NCBI GenBank assembly: GCA_943912855.1
Contig: CALTVC010000001.1
Coordinates: forward strand, 186,001-250,000
Reading direction: 5' to 3'
From: an uncultured Flavobacterium sp.
GTDB taxonomy: Bacteria; Bacteroidota; Bacteroidia; Flavobacteriales; Flavobacteriaceae
Length of the DNA stretch: 64,000 bases
In this document: piece after piece, positions 1 to 8,910 of the stretch
Numbering within the stretch: the first letter of the stretch is position 1
How the letters are laid out: every line of letters begins with the position of its first letter
Position numbers and translations under genes: made by a program
The notes under the pieces: generated by a model
The model's database searches: none
What the model was told of the DNA's origin: nothing
What the model saw: the letters and a program-made list of their open reading frames with translations, nothing else

Positions 1-136
1 TGTTAACGGTTTAAAATTATCTAAAATAACCCATACAAATTTACCAATTCATTATTTACACCCTACGCAAACCTTTGCGTGTTAAAAACTTTTCTTTTTT
101 TGAGCCCTATTTTTTGCGCTTTGACAAAAAACCACA

Positions 137-1693
137 CTATTTATCTTTAGGTATTATATCTGCCAAAACGGTTTCTTTAAGCCCCTGCTGTACAAAACGC
201 CACAGGAAGTTAAATACCGATTTGTCTTTTTTGCGCTCCACTTCGGGGGTGGTTTCGGTAAGGCGACCTTTGCTGTCATTTTTCACCAGCAGGTTACCCA
301 CGGCGGTAAGTAGCTTGTTTTTCTTTTTACCGTCTTGTTTGTAAAGCGTTACCTTGAGGTCGTCGTACTTTATGGCAAAACGTCCGTTACCCCGCTCACG
401 ATTTCCGTTAAAGGTAAAGCGCACATCGTTTAATATACCCGTCGTAGTTACATTCATAAGCGGTTGCGATACCGGATTGATGTCTTCGCTACGGATGTTT
501 TGCAGGTGCCCAACGATGGTAAACGAATCTGAAGTATCGAGCGTATTAAACGACCAGTTTACCCTTAGTGCGGCTTTTTTCATGAACAGGCATTGCACAT
601 CTATGGTAGTAAGTGGCAGTTTGTCCTTCCCTACCGGACTGTATACCTTGCTCACCGTAGCATAGAATTTAGAAAATGAAACCTTAGCGGCAGGTTTACT
701 AAACTCTATTTGCTCCTCGTACTGGAGGTTGGCATTTTTAAACAGTACTTTTTCAGCCTTCAGGTCAAAGTTCAGCGTGCGGAGCAATTCGCTGTACAGC
801 TTTTTACGCTTGGGGTCGTCTTTCGGTTCTTTGCTACGGTAAATATTAGCATTTACCCCACCCAGAACAATCTCGGGGGTGTGCACATAAAGTGTATCAT
901 TTGTAAAACCCCAGTCGGCATTATGCACGTTTATATCAGCTGCCTGTATGTTAAACTGGTCGTTTTCTACCGGAATCATTTGGGCAAATTGCTTCCTGGT
1001 CTGCTTGGGTACCAAATGAAACTTTTGCGCTGTAAACGAAGTATCGGTAGCCGAGAGTCTCCCAGCAGTAATATTGTAATGCACGCCGGCATTGTAGTAT
1101 AAACTATCGGCACTGAAGGTATAATCACGGTAGCGGATGGGAATGTTCTTCTCCACCGTACTACTGTCAACCTTAATGTTTGTCAGGGTAAAATCAATAT
1201 TTGCCAATCTTAGTTTCGGGTGTTCCAATGAATCCAGCATCTGGAAACGTCCTTTTTCTATACTTACCGAACCGGTCTGTATGATTTGCCTGAAGGGTTT
1301 TTCGGCATCGTCCTGCACGTTGTACTTACGTTTGGTAAAATGCAGCGTGGCATCAGGGCGTATCACGGCTACCCTGTTTGCTTTTATTCTGTTATGCTTT
1401 AGCAACTGCCACAGGCTTAACCCACGCACCGATATTTCATCAATGCGGGCTTCAAGGGTATTTTTCAGCGTATCAGTAGCCGAGGCTTTTGGCATAAGCC
1501 TTACATCGGTGAGCGAAAAATTACCCGCCCAAACATTCAGGTCGAGCTTCGCGTAATCTACATTGTACGGAAAGTTTTTCTGTTCCCTGAGCAGTGCCGG
1601 GAGCTTCTTTTGGGCATAGAATTTCAGTCCGAAATTTGCACCAACAGCCAACACAATCAGTATGATAAGGGTTATAATAATCTTCTTGAGCAT
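137..1693 (-). CDS. AsmA-like / DUF748-type envelope protein
   Basis: 518-residue protein with one N-terminal membrane anchor (residues about 3-22, MLKKIIITLIILIVLAVGAN) followed by a long beta-rich region with no enzyme motif. It resembles AsmA/DUF748-type proteins, which are thought to lie in the periplasm and help maintain the outer membrane or move lipid; that role is family-level knowledge. The start at 1693 places the anchor at the very N-terminus; an in-frame upstream start at 1750 would add 19 residues and is less likely. It is divergent from the porin gene at 2003. The C-terminus ends in a basic, polar tail without a sorting signal. Confidence 0.6.
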   Translation of the reverse strand: MLKKIIITLIILIVLAVGANFGLKFYAQKKLPALLREQKNFPYNVDYAKLDLNVWAGNFSLTDVRLMPKASATDTLKNTLEARIDEISVRGLSLWQLLKHNRIKANRVAVIRPDATLHFTKRKYNVQDDAEKPFRQIIQTGSVSIEKGRFQMLDSLEHPKLRLANIDFTLTNIKVDSSTVEKNIPIRYRDYTFSADSLYYNAGVHYNITAGRLSATDTSFTAQKFHLVPKQTRKQFAQMIPVENDQFNIQAADINVHNADWGFTNDTLYVHTPEIVLGGVNANIYRSKEPKDDPKRKKLYSELLRTLNFDLKAEKVLFKNANLQYEEQIEFSKPAAKVSFSKFYATVSKVYSPVGKDKLPLTTIDVQCLFMKKAALRVNWSFNTLDTSDSFTIVGHLQNIRSEDINPVSQPLMNVTTTGILNDVRFTFNGNRERGNGRFAIKYDDLKVTLYKQDGKKKNKLLTAVGNLLVKNDSKGRLTETTPEVERKKDKSVFNFLWRFVQQGLKETVLADIIPKDK

Positions 1694-2002
1694 AAAAACG
1701 AGGGTTAATACGATGAAAATTACTACTAAATGCCCGCTTACGCACAACAATTATATTTTTATTAATATTTTGATTTTTAGCCTTTAAACACCTTAATCAA
1801 AGATGTATTAATATGCGTGCATACAAAATGTTTAAAAAAAGTTATTCTTTTATGATTTTTTAACAACGATAGGGTCGTAATTTTAAATAAATAATTATTA
1901 TGCCTACATAATATTTTTCCGTCAATCGTTGCGAAATCGATAATTTATTATAAATTTGATATAGATATTAGTAATTTAATAACCTAACCTGGATTTCAAC
2001 GC
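1694..2002. other. AT-rich divergent intergenic region
   Basis: This 309-base gap between two divergent genes is very AT-rich and has no credible coding frame. Its only recognisable content is the rightward promoter described separately near 1929-1958. Confidence 0.6.
1929..1958 (+). promoter_or_regulatory. Bacteroidota-type promoter for the OmpP1/FadL gene
   Basis: TTG at 1929-1931, a 19-base spacer, and TAAATTTG at 1951-1958 match the Bacteroidota housekeeping sigma consensus (TTTG at -33, TAnnTTTG at -7). The start codon at 2003 lies about 44 bases downstream. Confidence 0.65.
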
Positions 2003-3247
2003 ATGAAAAAACTATTATCCTTAACCATGGCTGCCGTTACGGCGTCTTCCGCTTTTGCAGGAGGATACCGCATAAGCCTTCAGGGCCAGAAGCAGCTTGC
2101 CATGGGCCATACCGGGGTAGCTGTAGTAAACAGCGCCGAAACACTGTTCTTTAACCCGGCAGGCGCCGCGTTCCTTAAAGACCGCTTTAACGCGTCTATA
2201 GGTGGTAACCTGCTTTTTGCACGTACCAAGTTCCAGAACGAAGCCAACAACTGGAGGGCATCTACCAGCAATATGGGTACTCCTGCCGAGTTCTACGCAT
2301 CGTACCGCGTTACCGACTGGCTTACCGCCGGCCTTGCCGTGTACACTCCTTATGGTAGCGCCGTAGAGTGGGATCGCGACTGGCAGGGTGCTAACCTTGT
2401 AAACAACATAGACCTACAAGCCATATACATACAACCTACCATCTCGATAAAACTTACCGATTACTTTAGCGTAGGCGGTGGTCCTATTTATGTAAACGGC
2501 GGTGTAACTTTTGACCGTAACCTGTCGCGCAACCTAACCGATGAGCAGGGTAACCCAAGCGACGTAAACCTGGAAGCCAAAGGCGTAACCGCATGGGGAT
2601 GGACTGCGGGCTTTATGTTTAACCCGCACGAAAAAGTAAGACTGGGTGTTAACTACCGCTCTCACATAACCATGGAAGCCCGTAACGGCGATGCTACCTT
2701 TAACCAGGTTCCGGCGTATGCACAGGGTACTTACTCCAACACAAAATTCAATGCCGACCTTCCGCTTCCTGCGGAGCTAACTGCAGGTCTGTCGATTCAG
2801 GTTACAGACCAATGGCTTTTTGCCTTTGACTATAACCGCGCATACTGGAATGAGTACAAATCACTTACCGTGGATTTTGCAAACACCATACCTACTTCGG
2901 TTAACCCAAGAAACTATAAAGATGCCAGCACCTACCGTTTAGGAACACAGTTTAAACCAAATAACAAAGTATCGTTCCGTGCGGGCTGGTATTATGACCA
3001 AAGCCCTGTACAACCGGGGTACTTTGCTCCTGAAACCCCACGTAACGACTCTCAGGGTTACACAGGCGGTTTTACCTATATGATTACCCCTAAACTTGGC
3101 GTAGACGCGTCGTTCCTGTATCTTCACTTTAAAGAAGTTAACGCCAGCTATGATCACGCTGCGGAAGACGGTGGCACGTACTCTTTTGGCGGCACGTACA
3201 AAAACGTAGTATTCTCTCCGGGTCTTGGCCTTTCTTACAGCTTCTAA
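2003..3247 (+). CDS. OmpP1/FadL family outer-membrane transporter
   Basis: 414-residue outer-membrane beta-barrel of the OmpP1/FadL/TodX family, which takes up hydrophobic compounds such as long-chain fatty acids. A signal peptide is clear (MKKLLSLTMAAVTASSAFAG). The family-typical N-terminal stretch with the NPAG motif (FFNPAG, about residues 50-55) follows, then alternating beta strands ending in the aromatic C-terminus LSYSF. It is followed after 16 bases by a GDSL lipoprotein gene, a pairing that suggests a surface lipase or esterase working with a lipid channel. The substrate is not visible in the sequence. Confidence 0.85.
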   Translation: MKKLLSLTMAAVTASSAFAGGYRISLQGQKQLAMGHTGVAVVNSAETLFFNPAGAAFLKDRFNASIGGNLLFARTKFQNEANNWRASTSNMGTPAEFYASYRVTDWLTAGLAVYTPYGSAVEWDRDWQGANLVNNIDLQAIYIQPTISIKLTDYFSVGGGPIYVNGGVTFDRNLSRNLTDEQGNPSDVNLEAKGVTAWGWTAGFMFNPHEKVRLGVNYRSHITMEARNGDATFNQVPAYAQGTYSNTKFNADLPLPAELTAGLSIQVTDQWLFAFDYNRAYWNEYKSLTVDFANTIPTSVNPRNYKDASTYRLGTQFKPNNKVSFRAGWYYDQSPVQPGYFAPETPRNDSQGYTGGFTYMITPKLGVDASFLYLHFKEVNASYDHAAEDGGTYSFGGTYKNVVFSPGLGLSYSF

Positions 3248-3263
3248 ATCCACACATCCTGTC

Positions 3264-4832
3264 ATGAAAAACAAAAAAATACTCTTTATAGCATTACTGG
3301 CAGCCGGGTTTACAGCCTGCCAGCCCGAATTTGAAAACGAACTTACCAATGCTGATTACTCAGCAGGCGAGGCAGATTTCAGCTCTTACGTAGCCATAGG
3401 AAACTCGCTAACGGCGGGTTATATGGATAGTAGCGTATCTCGCGTAGGACAAGGGTACTCCTACCCTAACCTGCTTGCACAGCAATTTGCCCTTGTAGGC
3501 GGAGGTGAATTTACACAACCTTCTTACGCCGAAGACGTGAACAACCTGGGTGGCATTGCCGGACTTCCCGGTTTTGGAAACAGGCTTGTGCTTAATGCTA
3601 CTACAAGTTCACCCGAACCTATTGCAGGCACGTCTACAGTTACACTTACAGCTCAGGCAAAAGCATTTCATAATGCAGGTGTTCCGGGAGCAAAATCATT
3701 CCACCTGTTATTGCCGGGCTACGGTAACGCCGCCGGGCTTGCCACAGGCACAGCTAACCCGTACTTTGTACGCACAGCTACTTCGGCAAGTGCTACGGTA
3801 CTTGGCGATGCCATGAGCCTTAACCCTACGTTCTTTACCAACTGGATAGGCTCTAACGATGTACTTGCGTACGCAACATCGGGTGGTATAGGTGTAGACC
3901 AGGCAGGCAATATGAACCCTGCAACTTACGGCAGTAATGACATTACCGACCCTACCTACTTTGCGGGTGTGTACAACAGCATAATGACTACACTTACCGC
4001 AAACGGTGCCAAAGGTGTAGTAATGACCATACCTAATGTAACGTCTATTCCGTTTTTCACTACCGTACCTTACAACCCGCTTACAGCGTCAGCATTAGGT
4101 AAAGGCAATGAAGCAGTAGGGCTAGCCACCATACAGCAACTAAACACATCGCTTTACGGACCAATGAAGCAGATACTAACACTGCTTGGACAAGGCGACA
4201 GGATAAACCTGCTTTCTGCAACAGATCCTAACCCGCTACTTATTAAAGACGAAACATTAGCAAACGTTCAGGCACAACTTACACTTGCCTTTGGCACAAA
4301 TCCTCAAACAGCACCGTACGCAACACAACTGGGAGCTATTTACGGACAGGTAAGACAGGCTACAGCTAATGACCTTGTACTTTTAACCACACGTGCCGTA
4401 ATAGCATCTGAAGCAGCAGGCATACCGGCACCGTTTAACGTTTACGGTGTAACTTATCCGCTACAGGATCAGCATTTGCTTATCCCTGCAGAAATTGCTT
4501 CAATAAACACCGCAACAGCAGCATTCAATGCCAGCATTAAGCAAATCGCAGCTTCTAAAAACATTGCGGTTGCCGACATGAACGCCATACTAAACCAACT
4601 GGTTACCGGCCTTCAGTTTGAAGATGGACAGGTATATACCGCAGCTTATTTCAGCACGGCACGCGCTAACACTACTGTGTTTTCGTTAGACGGTGTTCAC
4701 CCTAACGCACGCGGTTATGCACTAATAGCCAGCGAAGTAATCAAGGTAATAAACAATTATTACCACGCTAAGCTACCTCAGGTAAACCCTGCGTATTATC
4801 CGGGAGCTACCATAGTTACTTCTAACCAGTAA
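3264..4832 (+). CDS. SGNH/GDSL-family lipoprotein hydrolase
   Basis: 522-residue lipoprotein: MKNKKILFIALLAAGFTAC gives a lipobox with Cys19. The SGNH blocks are present: block I GNSLTAGY (Ser48), block III GSND (Gly196, Asn198), and block V DGVHP (Asp476, His479). The family hydrolyses lipid or carbohydrate esters; the substrate is unknown. The start at 3264 gives the lipoprotein signal, whereas an upstream in-frame start at 3225 would overlap the porin gene. The length exceeds a minimal GDSL enzyme because of a large insertion between blocks III and V. It is probably co-transcribed with the FadL-type porin and ends at an intrinsic terminator. Confidence 0.85.
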   Translation: MKNKKILFIALLAAGFTACQPEFENELTNADYSAGEADFSSYVAIGNSLTAGYMDSSVSRVGQGYSYPNLLAQQFALVGGGEFTQPSYAEDVNNLGGIAGLPGFGNRLVLNATTSSPEPIAGTSTVTLTAQAKAFHNAGVPGAKSFHLLLPGYGNAAGLATGTANPYFVRTATSASATVLGDAMSLNPTFFTNWIGSNDVLAYATSGGIGVDQAGNMNPATYGSNDITDPTYFAGVYNSIMTTLTANGAKGVVMTIPNVTSIPFFTTVPYNPLTASALGKGNEAVGLATIQQLNTSLYGPMKQILTLLGQGDRINLLSATDPNPLLIKDETLANVQAQLTLAFGTNPQTAPYATQLGAIYGQVRQATANDLVLLTTRAVIASEAAGIPAPFNVYGVTYPLQDQHLLIPAEIASINTATAAFNASIKQIAASKNIAVADMNAILNQLVTGLQFEDGQVYTAAYFSTARANTTVFSLDGVHPNARGYALIASEVIKVINNYYHAKLPQVNPAYYPGATIVTSNQ

Positions 4833-4854
4833 ATTTCATTTTACACTTTTATAG

Positions 4855-4883
4855 AAAAGCACCGTTTACGCGGTGCTTTTTTT
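4855..4883 (+). terminator. intrinsic terminator after the GDSL gene
   Basis: A perfect 10-bp stem (AAAAGCACCG / CGGTGCTTTT) with a 6-base loop is followed by a T-run. It closes the porin-GDSL unit and overlaps a possible upstream start for the next gene, which supports the later start at 4912. Confidence 0.9.
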
Positions 4884-4911
4884 CGTAATTTGGCGTTCAT
4901 TTTCTTTAACG

Positions 4912-5253
4912 ATGAAAACACTGATAAACATTTTCTTTACCACCATATTTGTGTTGGTATTAGCCTATTTTATGGAAGGCATCCGTATAGACAACCCTGT
5001 TACCGCCCTTATGGTAGCATTAGTTATGGGATTGCTTAATATTTTTATTAAGCCCATACTGGTGTTCTTTACACTACCTGCCACCATTTTTACTTTCGGA
5101 TTGTTCCTGCTGGTTATTAACGCGGCACTTGTGCTTATGTGCTCGTACCTGGTTAAGGGATTTTACGTAAGAGGATTTTTAGATGCGCTATTGTTCAGCG
5201 TTATTTTATCATTTGGTCAGGCATTGATATCTAAGTTGGCAGACAGCAAGTAA
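4912..5253 (+). CDS. phage holin family 4-type (PF04020-like) membrane protein
   Basis: 113-residue integral membrane protein with four hydrophobic segments and short loops. The pattern VALVMGLLNIFIKPILVFFTLP is typical of the PF04020 family, also called YvlD-like or phage_holin_4_2, which is widespread on chromosomes and has no settled function. The name does not imply a phage origin here. The start at 4912 (MKTLINIFF) is chosen because the alternative at 4873 lies inside the preceding terminator. Confidence 0.75.
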   Translation: MKTLINIFFTTIFVLVLAYFMEGIRIDNPVTALMVALVMGLLNIFIKPILVFFTLPATIFTFGLFLLVINAALVLMCSYLVKGFYVRGFLDALLFSVILSFGQALISKLADSK

Positions 5254-5314
5254 TAACATAGAAATTAACAAAAACAAGGGTTTTACCCCTGTTGAAATTC
5301 AATACTTTAAAAAG

Positions 5315-5345
5315 TTGTACGCAAAATAAAAATGCTTTAATTTTG
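5315..5345 (+). promoter_or_regulatory. promoter for trigger factor
   Basis: TTG at 5315-5317, a 20-base spacer and TAATTTTG at 5338-5345 match the Bacteroidota promoter consensus. The start codon follows 33 bases later. Confidence 0.65.
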
Positions 5346-5378
5346 CCACCCACTATTTGAAACAAAACATTTTAAAAA

Positions 5379-6704
5379 ATGAACATTACTAAAGAGCAGG
5401 TTGACGCTTTAAATGCTGTTGTAACAGTAGCTATTTCTAAAGACGATTATAAGCCGAAAGTAGATAAAACACTTCAGGATTACAGGAAAAACGCTAACAT
5501 TCCGGGTTTCAGGAAAGGTGCTGTACCTATGAGCCTTATCAGCAAACAATATGGCAAAGCCGTATTGCTGGACGAGGTTAACAAACTGCTTCAGTCTTCA
5601 TTAAACGACTACCTTGTAGCCGAGAAAATAGACATCCTTGGTAACCCACTACCTAAAGTTACAGAAGACTTTAACTGGGATGCTGATGATTTTTCATTTG
5701 AATTTGAACTTGGCCTTGCTCCTCAGTTTTCTGTAGACCTTGCTGCTAAGAACAAAGTTGTAAAATATGACATCGTTGCCGATGAGGCTATGCTAGACGA
5801 GCAGGTAGAGCGCATCCAGAAGCAATTTGGCAAACTTATATCTAAAGAAACCGTTGAAGAAGGTGACGATATTACAGGTACTTTTACCAATGAGGAAAAA
5901 GGTATCAGCAATAGTGTTACTATTTCTACAGACGTTTTCAAAACTAAAAAAGATGGTAAAAAATTCATCGGTAAAAAAGCAGGTGATGTAATTACGCTTT
6001 CTACAAAAGGTCTTTTTGACGACGACCACAAACTTATGGACTACCTAAAAGTAGGACATGACGATGTACACGGTCTTGATATTGAAGTAAACTTTACTAT
6101 TGAAGAAGTAAACACTCACGATAAAGCTGAGCTTAACCAGGAGCTTTTTGACAAGCTGTTTGGCGAAGGCGTAGTTTCTTCTGTAGAAGAGCTTAAAGCT
6201 AAAATCAAGGAAGATGCTGAGCAGCAATTTAAGCAGCAGGCAGACCAGAAGTTCCTTAACGATGTAACTGAATCTCTTATTGAGAACACTACATTTGAAC
6301 TTCCGGCTGAATTCCTTGTAAAATGGCTACAAACTGCAGGTGAAAAACAACTTACTGCAGAAGAGGCAGAAGAAGAGTACAAAAAATCAGAGAACGGCCT
6401 GCGTTACCAACTTATAGAAGGTAAAGTAATCACTGAAAACGGCCTTCAGATTACGTTTGACGACCTTAAAGCATTTGCAGCTAACATCATTAAGCAGCAA
6501 ATGGCACAGTTTGGTCACCTTAACCCTACAGATGAAGAAGTAGAAAGCATTACTGCACGTGTACTTACAAATCAGGACGAAGTTAAGAGGCTTAGCGAGC
6601 AGGTTATGAACGAAAAAATGCTTAACCTATTTAAGGAAAAAGTAAAATACAAAACCAAAGAAGTTACATATCAGGACTTTATCAAGGTTATGTACGGAGA
6701 ATAA
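5379..6704 (+). CDS. tig: trigger factor, ribosome-associated chaperone
   Basis: 441-residue trigger factor, which binds the ribosome exit tunnel and protects nascent chains. The N-terminal ribosome-binding domain carries the signature PGFRKGAVP (about residues 41-49). The central region corresponds to the FKBP-like domain and is divergent, as is common in Bacteroidota; the C-terminal helical arms (residues about 250-441) form the chaperone cradle. It sits just before clpP and clpX, the same order as in many bacteria, grouping folding and degradation. It has its own promoter and a terminator between it and clpP. Confidence 0.95.
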   Translation: MNITKEQVDALNAVVTVAISKDDYKPKVDKTLQDYRKNANIPGFRKGAVPMSLISKQYGKAVLLDEVNKLLQSSLNDYLVAEKIDILGNPLPKVTEDFNWDADDFSFEFELGLAPQFSVDLAAKNKVVKYDIVADEAMLDEQVERIQKQFGKLISKETVEEGDDITGTFTNEEKGISNSVTISTDVFKTKKDGKKFIGKKAGDVITLSTKGLFDDDHKLMDYLKVGHDDVHGLDIEVNFTIEEVNTHDKAELNQELFDKLFGEGVVSSVEELKAKIKEDAEQQFKQQADQKFLNDVTESLIENTTFELPAEFLVKWLQTAGEKQLTAEEAEEEYKKSENGLRYQLIEGKVITENGLQITFDDLKAFAANIIKQQMAQFGHLNPTDEEVESITARVLTNQDEVKRLSEQVMNEKMLNLFKEKVKYKTKEVTYQDFIKVMYGE

Positions 6705-6730
6705 TATCTCGTAAAAAATAAGTATATTTG

Positions 6731-6760
6731 AACGTCGGCTTTTATTAAGCCGGCGTTTTA
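6731..6760 (+). terminator. intrinsic terminator after tig
   Basis: An 11-bp stem with one mismatch (AACGTCGGCTT / AAGCCGGCGTT) is followed by TTTTA. It suggests that clpP is at least partly transcribed independently of tig. Confidence 0.8.
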
Positions 6761-6799
6761 TATTTTATTTGAATAACCATAAAAAGAAAGAATCAGACT

Positions 6800-7474
6800 A
6801 TGGATTTTGGTAAAGAGTTTAAAAAATACGCCACCAAACACCACGGCGTAAACAATTTATATTATGACAAACTGGTTAACCGCGTTAACCCTACAGGACT
6901 AACCCCGTACATCATGGAAGAGCGCCAGCTGAACGTGTCGCAACTCGACGTGTTTTCGCGCCTTATGATGGATAGGATCATCTTCCTGGGTACCGGTATA
7001 GACGACCAGGTGGCAAACATTGTTCAGGCGCAGCTGTTGTTCCTGGAAAGTGTAGATGCCAGTAAAGACATCCAGATTTACATTAACTCTCCGGGCGGTA
7101 GCGTGTACGCGGGCCTTGGTATGTATGACACCATGCAATACATAAAGCCGGATGTGGCTACTATTTGTACAGGTATGGCGGCATCTATGGGTGCGGTACT
7201 GCTTTGTGCAGGTGCCGACGGAAAACGTAGCGCGCTCCCACACAGCCGTGTAATGATTCACCAGCCATCGGGTGGTGCATCGGGTGTAGCTACAGATATG
7301 GAAATCAATCTTAAGGAAATGCTTAAACTAAAAGAGGAGCTGTACAACATTATAGCAAACCACTCTAAGCAGCCTTATGACAAAGTATACAAAGACAGCG
7401 AGCGTGATTACTGGATGAAGGCTGACGAAGCTAAAGAATACGGTATGATAGACGAGGTTCTTAGAAGAGGATAA
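6800..7474 (+). CDS. clpP: ATP-dependent Clp protease proteolytic subunit
   Basis: 224-residue serine peptidase that forms the barrel of the ClpXP protease. The catalytic triad is visible: Ser129 in MAASMGAV, His154 in MIHQPSGG and Asp203 in ERDYWM. The glycine-rich INSPGGSVYAG strand is also intact. The N-terminus is about 25 residues longer than E. coli ClpP, and could be a processed propeptide. It precedes clpX by 73 bases; that gap holds an inverted repeat described separately. Confidence 0.97.
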   Translation: MDFGKEFKKYATKHHGVNNLYYDKLVNRVNPTGLTPYIMEERQLNVSQLDVFSRLMMDRIIFLGTGIDDQVANIVQAQLLFLESVDASKDIQIYINSPGGSVYAGLGMYDTMQYIKPDVATICTGMAASMGAVLLCAGADGKRSALPHSRVMIHQPSGGASGVATDMEINLKEMLKLKEELYNIIANHSKQPYDKVYKDSERDYWMKADEAKEYGMIDEVLRRG

Positions 7475-7484
7475 TAAACAGTCA

Positions 7485-7535
7485 CAGTCGCAGTTTATAG
7501 TAAGCAGCATCAATGCAAACTAAAAACTGCGACTG
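7485..7535. repeat. inverted repeat of the CAGTCGCAGT family in the clpP-clpX gap
   Basis: CAGTCGCAGTTT at 7485-7496 is repeated in perfect inversion as AAACTGCGACTG at 7524-7535, with a 27-base loop. The same core recurs at 8791-8907 and 22161-22190, so this is a dispersed intergenic repeat. Confidence 0.8.
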
Positions 7536-7547
7536 AATACTAAAAGA

Positions 7548-8780
7548 ATGGCAAAAGAAATTTTAGAATGTTCTTTCTGCGGAAGAAAGAAGCCCGAAAC
7601 CAATCTGCTTATTGCCGGTATTAACGCGCACATTTGCGACCGATGCATAGAGCAAGCACACGGCATTGTACTGGAAGAGCTTAAACAAAGCAGCTCAGGT
7701 TCGCTTGCGGGTGAGCTGGAACTGAAAAAACCGAAAGAAATCCGCGCGTTCCTGGATCAGTATGTTATTGGACAGGACCAAACGAAAAAGGTACTTTCGG
7801 TAGCAGTATACAACCACTACAAAAGGCTGTTGCAACAACAGGGCGATGATGAAGTAGAGATAGAAAAGAGCAACATACTTATGGTAGGCCAAACCGGTAC
7901 GGGTAAAACCTTGGTGGCAAAAACCATAGCACGTATGCTTAATGTACCGCTTACCATAGTAGACGCCACCGTACTTACCGAAGCCGGTTATGTGGGCGAA
8001 GACGTGGAAAGCATACTTACACGCTTGCTTCAGGCAGCGGATTATGATGTTAAGAAAGCAGAGCGCGGTATTGTGTTTATCGACGAGATAGACAAAATAG
8101 CCCGTAAGAGCGACAACCCATCTATAACCCGTGACGTTAGTGGCGAAGGTGTACAGCAGGCACTCCTAAAACTGCTTGAAGGTACTGTGGTAAACGTTCC
8201 GCCGAAAGGTGGCCGTAAGCACCCGGACCAGAAGTTTATAGAGGTAAACACGCAAAACATACTATTTATAGCCGGTGGTGCTTTTGATGGTGTGGAACGT
8301 ATTATTTCTAAAAGGCTAAACCGTCAGGCGGTGGGCTATAGTTCATCTAAAAACACAGACAACATAGACCAGGACAACCTGCTACAATATATCATCCCTA
8401 AAGACGTGAAGGATTTTGGGCTTATCCCTGAAATCATAGGCCGTCTTCCGGTGCTTACGCACATGGATCCATTGGACAGGGACGCGCTTCGTGCCATACT
8501 TACCGAGCCGAAAAACGCTCTTGTTAAACAGTACACAAAACTGTTTAACATGGATAACGTAGCCCTTAGCATAGGAAATGACGCGCTGGACTATATTGTA
8601 GAAAAGGCATTAGAGTACAAACTTGGTGCACGCGGACTACGTTCGCTTTGCGAAGCCATACTTACTGAGGCGATGTACGAACTTCCGGGCAGTGACGAAA
8701 ATGAACTGCACATAGACCGTGAGTACGTGGAACACCACCTAAACAAAACACTACTTAAAAGACTGAAAGCAGCTTCTTAA
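7548..8780 (+). CDS. clpX: ATP-dependent Clp protease ATP-binding subunit ClpX
   Basis: 410-residue AAA+ unfoldase that feeds substrates to ClpP. The N-terminal C4 zinc-binding domain has its four cysteines (CSFCGRKK, then CDRC; residues about 9-36). Walker A is GQTGTGKT (114-121) and Walker B is FIDEIDK (Asp179). The ClpP-binding IGF-type loop is not obvious in this reading. The C-terminal small domain contains the sensor-2 segment GARGLRS. Its length matches the family. It ends at a bidirectional terminator shared with convergent nfu. Confidence 0.97.
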   Translation: MAKEILECSFCGRKKPETNLLIAGINAHICDRCIEQAHGIVLEELKQSSSGSLAGELELKKPKEIRAFLDQYVIGQDQTKKVLSVAVYNHYKRLLQQQGDDEVEIEKSNILMVGQTGTGKTLVAKTIARMLNVPLTIVDATVLTEAGYVGEDVESILTRLLQAADYDVKKAERGIVFIDEIDKIARKSDNPSITRDVSGEGVQQALLKLLEGTVVNVPPKGGRKHPDQKFIEVNTQNILFIAGGAFDGVERIISKRLNRQAVGYSSSKNTDNIDQDNLLQYIIPKDVKDFGLIPEIIGRLPVLTHMDPLDRDALRAILTEPKNALVKQYTKLFNMDNVALSIGNDALDYIVEKALEYKLGARGLRSLCEAILTEAMYELPGSDENELHIDREYVEHHLNKTLLKRLKAAS

Positions 8781-8790
8781 TTTAGTTTAC

Positions 8791-8907
8791 AGTGTTCAGT
8801 CGCAGTATTCAGAATGAGAGTACACAGCATAAAAAAGCGGTTTCGAAATTCGGAACCGCTTTTTTAGTATTCGTTGGTCAATCAACTACAAACTGCGACT
8901 GAACACT
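8791..8907. repeat. 16-bp inverted repeat flanking a terminator
   Basis: AGTGTTCAGTCGCAGT at 8791-8806 and its perfect reverse complement at 8892-8907 flank the clpX/nfu terminator. They share the ACTGCGACTG core with the clpP-clpX gap and the 22.16 kb site. Confidence 0.8.
8831..8865. terminator. bidirectional terminator between clpX and nfu
   Basis: AAAAAAGCGGTT pairs perfectly with AACCGCTTTTTT around an 11-base loop. A- and T-runs on opposite sides let it end transcripts from both convergent genes. Confidence 0.9.
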
Positions 8908-8910
8908 AAA

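Noticed and set aside
65..80. ACGCAAACCTTTGCGT hairpin near the left end, as a terminator for the first gene
   Set aside because: The stem has only 7 bp with a 2-base loop and no T-run on the minus strand, so it is too weak to call.
4912..5253. Phage remnant suggested by the holin-like family name
   Set aside because: The family is mostly chromosomal and no other phage gene is nearby.
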